The translations under genes and the position numbers were made by a program. DNA of 64,000 bases from an uncultured Clostridia bacterium (GTDB lineage: Bacteria; Bacillota; Clostridia; TANB77; CAG-508). Below, one piece after another: positions 60,663 to 64,000 of the stretch. The notes under the pieces are model-generated. The model did not search any database. It saw only the letters and a list, made by a program, of their open reading frames with translations, and was not told the DNA's origin. Each line of letters opens with the position of its first letter. Within the stretch, counting starts at the first letter, position 1. Location of the stretch: positions 1 to 64,000 of the forward strand of contig CANQTN010000003.1 of assembly GCA_947626815.1 (NCBI GenBank). Direction: 5' to 3'.

Positions 60663-62184
60663 TTATTTCACATAAAGTACAATTCGAAATCCCAAAGTAG
60701 CTGCAAAAGCATTAACAGATTGATTTCCTAATCGAGCATTTGCACTAAATCCAGACGATGAATCCATAGCACAAGAACCTCGCCTCATTTTGTAATTTTC
60801 ACCATTTTTTGGAACTTCTGTTGTAATCTCTGATACATTTCCTGTTATATCAAATATATGTTTTTTCTCTGTTCCCTCTCCATTCGAATTCACAAACTTT
60901 CCTGTTGGAAATACCCAATAAGTACATCTTTTGGTATCATTTGTGCCAGAACTACCTTCATTTGCAGGTTTTTGTAGTACATCTGGTGTAGTAATCCAAT
61001 TACTTCCTGGTTGTCCTGAGTGAAATCCAGTATAGCCATCTTGTCCTAATATATTCCAACTATTTCCCCATGTAGAATTTACAGCATTACATAAATCCCA
61101 ATCAACAAATTCACACATAACATCCCATTGTGCCCCTGTAATCAATCCACTTTGAAATGCAACATGTTTCTCATCCTCATCTTCTGAACTTTTCCATGAA
61201 TTTGCAACTTCAAGAGCTGTTGAAGGTGATATCATTCTTACTGGTTCCATTCCTAATCTTACTACAACATCTTTTTTATGTTGTTTCCAATATTCATTAA
61301 AACTTGTTAATTTTTCTTCATTATCCCCCATTTCATCCGTTGTTTCAATTACACTTTTTTCTCTGCTTTGTGTTGTATTGATTCCTGCTTCATATCGTCC
61401 TACCCAAAAACCTCCAGCATTATTTATTATTTCTTTTTCCTTTAGGTCTGATGTTATTTCTTCACTTTCTAATTTACTCGCTAATTCTTCCTCTTTATTT
61501 TCAAAACTTCCTAACATATCTCCCATTATGCCTTCTTCTATGCTACTTAACTCTTTAAATCCATCAAAGTCTTTTAAAGAAAAATTTACTTTTCCTAATC
61601 TTTTTTCATATTTTATTTTTGTTCCATCTACTGGTATCCAAACAAACTCATTTTTTTCATCATCAGCAATAACATACCCTTCACTAACACTGCCTATTGT
61701 ATGATGAAATCCTACTGGAATATGATTTTCTGGATGTCTTGCTTGATATTCTTGGCTTGATTTATCTTCTGGAACGTCCATAATGTCTCCAATATTCCCA
61801 TTTTCATTAACTTCCATTTCATATGTTTTACCATCTTTTTCGTATATTACATATCCATTTTCATATTTAATATATGCTCCTGAGGCTGTAGTTTTGCTTC
61901 TCCCTTCAATTTCTGTTCCATCTGTATAATAGTCTGACAGCCATTCAGATATTAAAAGACTAGCTTCTTCTTTCATCGTTGCCTCATCATATTCTTCAAC
62001 CGCTTTCGTAGCTTTACCTAATATTCCATCTTTCCCTGTCAATGTTGCAATTGATACTGCAGCTAGAATCAAAAGTACAATAATTGTTATTACCAGCGCT
62101 ATTAATGTTATTCCGTTTCATTTCCTTTTTATAAAACTTTGTATCAACATTTTTTTTCTTGTGCGTAATAATTTCTTTTTTCAT
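60663..62184 (-). CDS. Prepilin-like protein with formylglycine-generating-enzyme-like domain, +1 shift at CGG
   Basis: 506 residues after one skipped base at CGG 62113-62115. A basic leader MKKEIITHKKKNVDTKFYKK is joined by the shift to KGITLIALVITIIVLLI, a prepilin-type helix with Gly at the cleavage site. A middle region follows (IPVGFHHTIGSVSEGYVI), then an FGE/SUMF1-like C-type-lectin fold: GGFWVGRYEAG, WDVMCEFVDW, DITGNVSEITTEV, RRGSCAM and LGFRIVLY. No CGG is used as Arg. In frame 0 the leader has no membrane helix. Probably a surface pseudopilin with a binding head; the catalytic Cys pair of FGE is not conserved. Next to a SipW-type peptidase. Confidence 0.78.
62113..62115 (-). other. 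CGG +1 recoding site, prepilin-like gene
   Basis: Codon 24 is CGG followed by A. AAA-C-GGA-ATA gives Lys-Gly-Ile at the prepilin cleavage site. Confidence 0.82.
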
Positions 62185-62361
62185 CTGTTTTTTTCCACCT
62201 TTCTCCTTTTTGTTCCTCAGTATACTTATCATTAATAAAATTCCAAATATGTTATTCGCGTATACCTATTATACATAATAGCAAAATGTCGTACTAAAGT
62301 ACATGATAAAATTTCCGAGTTTTTGCGGAATAAAACAGAATTCATATTCTCACTAAATATA

Positions 62362-62949
62362 TTAGCGCATATCCCACTTCATACGCTTTTCTCTTCTTAT
62401 TTGCTGCTTTCGTTTTAAATTTTTTTGATATAATGATATTAATATAACTATCACTATTAATACCATCAATGTTATCTTACTTTTTAATATCTCTGTAACA
62501 ATTCCAAATTGCTTTATTTTAAATTGATATTTTCCTTCTATTTTGTCATATGTTATCATCTGTTTATCTGGTGAATTATTATTATCTCCTTTCGTTCTGT
62601 ATTTTACTATTCCATTTTCATTTATTATATCTATTATTCTATGTGTTACTATTACACCATCTTCATCAAATGAAATTATATCTTCTATCTTTATCTCATC
62701 TTGTGGAACTTCTTTAACTATTATAGCATCTCCTCGCATTATTGTCTTTTCCATACTTCCTGATACAATTATAAAACTTTTATATCCAAAAAAATCTGGT
62801 ATTTTATTTGGATTAACAAAAGATTTTATTATTAATGTAAAATTAAATATAATAATAGGAATTAGTATAATATAAAATATTATACTAATTATCTTTCCCA
62901 TTATATGTATTCTTTTTTCTTCTTTCTGTACTTTATCTATTTTGTACAT
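62362..62949 (-). CDS. SipW-type (S26B) signal peptidase
   Basis: 195 residues. Membrane helix at about 18-40, catalytic Ser in IIVSGSMEKTIMRGDAII, then VTHRI with His in place of the Lys of ordinary signal peptidases: the SipW/archaeal-like class that processes TasA-type and some surface proteins. C-terminal helix about 158-175 and a basic tail. It sits just upstream of the prepilin-like gene, so that protein is a candidate substrate. Confidence 0.85.
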   Translation of the reverse strand: MYKIDKVQKEEKRIHIMGKIISIIFYIILIPIIIFNFTLIIKSFVNPNKIPDFFGYKSFIIVSGSMEKTIMRGDAIIVKEVPQDEIKIEDIISFDEDGVIVTHRIIDIINENGIVKYRTKGDNNNSPDKQMITYDKIEGKYQFKIKQFGIVTEILKSKITLMVLIVIVILISLYQKNLKRKQQIRREKRMKWDMR

Positions 62950-63006
62950 CTCTTATCTCCTCATAATTAGAACAAAATGTTTCTCTTTTAATAAGTCATA
63001 CTTATT

Positions 63007-64000
63007 TTATTCTGTTCTTAGTGCTTCAACTGGATCTTTTTTACTTGCTATTTTGGCAGGTATTAATCCTGCAATAATTGTTAACAACATACTTATTATT
63101 ACAAGTATAAAGCCAGCAAGCGGTGGAACCATTGTTGTAACTGTTACACCTGTTAAGCTACGTATTAAGCTATTTATTGGAATAGTTAATAATACGGTTA
63201 TTCCTATTCCTAATAAGCCAGATATTAAACCTACAATAAATGTTTCTGCATTAAATACTCTTGATATATCTTTTTTAGATGCTCCAATTGCCCTTAATAT
63301 TCCTATTTCCTTTGTTCTTTCTAATACAGAAATATATGTTATTATTCCTATCATTATTGAAGATACTATTAATGATATTGCAACAAATGCTATTAATACA
63401 TAACTTATTGTATCTATAATTTGACTAACAGATTCCATCATAATTCCTACTAAATCTGTATAGTTTATCACATTTTCTTCTTTTCCATCATCCTTTTGTT
63501 TTTGATTATAATCTTCTATCGCTTTAGTTATATTATCTTTTGCTTCAAAATTTTTTGGATAAATACTAATTGAAGTTGGTTTTTCAAGGTCAATTGCACT
63601 CAATTTTTGCATATTTTTTTCATAACTTGCATTTTTATTTTCTGTATATGCTTCCATCATTTTTGCAATTTGCTCATTACTTAAATTACTCATCGCAATT
63701 TTTTGTTCATTAGATAAAGAATTATAGTCAAAATTTGCATTTTCTTCATCTGTTGGAAATTTTAAACCTGAAAATACATTCACTTCTTGATTTTCTTTCT
63801 GTTCTTTTACTATATCTGCTTCATTTGATTTATTAATAACATATTCTTTTAGTTTTTTTGTATAACCTATACCACTTGTTACTGAAATTGAAGCCACACT
63901 TTCTTCATTTTGTTTTATAATTCCTACAACTTTTATGCTTTCGGCTGTATTAATTTTATTTTTCATATAAGCTTCATCTTCACTTTTGTCTAACCATACT
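63007..64000 (-). CDS. ABC transporter permease (MacB/FtsX type), 3' part
   Basis: The last ~330 residues of a larger protein; the frame stays open to the window edge, so the apparent ATG at 63966 is internal. A large extracytoplasmic domain precedes three or four helices; FtsX-domain features: ISVLERTKEIGILRAIGASKKDI and the C-terminal AKIASKKDPVEALRTE. MacB-like permeases move or release lipoproteins, peptides or drugs with a partner ATPase, which should lie outside the window. Confidence 0.85.
   Translation of the reverse strand, partial: VWLDKSEDEAYMKNKINTAESIKVVGIIKQNEESVASISVTSGIGYTKKLKEYVINKSNEADIVKEQKENQEVNVFSGLKFPTDEENANFDYNSLSNEQKIAMSNLSNEQIAKMMEAYTENKNASYEKNMQKLSAIDLEKPTSISIYPKNFEAKDNITKAIEDYNQKQKDDGKEENVINYTDLVGIMMESVSQIIDTISYVLIAFVAISLIVSSIMIGIITYISVLERTKEIGILRAIGASKKDISRVFNAETFIVGLISGLLGIGITVLLTIPINSLIRSLTGVTVTTMVPPLAGFILVIISMLLTIIAGLIPAKIASKKDPVEALRTE

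Noticed and set aside
63007..63966. Complete 319-residue permease starting at 63966
   Set aside because: The frame stays open to the window edge and the family needs an N-terminal helix and domain, so the ATG is internal.

Overview
This looks like the chromosome of a very AT-rich, endospore-forming clostridial (Firmicutes) bacterium. It carries a small acid-soluble spore protein, spoVG, spoIVB, Gram-positive ribosome-binding sites (AGGAGG), sporulation-type promoters and no outer-membrane genes. Arginine is written almost only as AGA. I recognised no tRNA or rRNA gene.

The most important observation is translational. Eleven genes are each split between two reading frames, and in all eleven the break is at an in-frame CGG codon. 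They are a GT39-like transferase, asd, rimO, spoIVB, a Tad-locus surface protein, cpaF/tadA, recO, a GT4 transferase, tgt, queA and a prepilin-like protein. Skipping one base (reading C|GGN) restores the conserved protein every time, the first codon in the new frame is always glycine (GGA, GGT or GGG), and every repaired length is an exact multiple of three. Reading both strands by eye I found no in-frame CGG used as an ordinary arginine codon in any other gene. The simplest reading is that CGG is unassigned here and triggers +1 frameshifting, or that CGGN is read as a four-base glycine codon. A systematic base-insertion artefact must still be excluded from raw reads.

Layout. 1-1636: an element with about 260-bp terminal inverted repeats carrying an MNT nucleotidyltransferase/HEPN pair; its right end breaks the 5' end of a large surface protein gene. 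1.6-9.1 kb: two convergent ~1240-residue surface proteins sharing a near-identical ChW-like domain. 9.5-14.3 kb: a DUF2207/LemA pair and a prepilin-like protein with a Cys-rich tail. 14.7 kb: a probable 6S RNA. 15-25.8 kb: housekeeping and membrane genes (HlyIII family, TspO, two paralogous anchored proteins, GT39, GT2, asd, HD protein, CDF transporter), with palindromic MITE-like repeats between them. 25.8-32.8 kb: rimO, rng, pth, spoVG, murC, spoIVB. 32.9-46.7 kb: a Tad/Flp-type pilus or secretion locus on the minus strand (CpaB-like, two CpaE-like, CpaF/TadA, TadB/C-like, then a series of pilin-like proteins with a recent 2-kb tandem duplication). 46.9-60.4 kb: HAD phosphatase, SASP, hpf, recO-yqzL-era, GT4, WG-repeat protein, tgt, queA, an anchored metalloprotease, pnp and rpsO. 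60.7-64 kb: a prepilin-like protein with a formylglycine-generating-enzyme-like domain, a SipW-type signal peptidase and the 3' part of a MacB/FtsX-type permease cut by the window edge.

The recoded genes span amino-acid synthesis (asd), tRNA modification (queA, tgt), ribosome modification (rimO), repair (recO), sporulation (spoIVB) and pilus export (cpaF). If the recoding is real, ordinary growth and sporulation depend on it, so it would be a genome-wide decoding rule rather than a regulatory switch of one gene.
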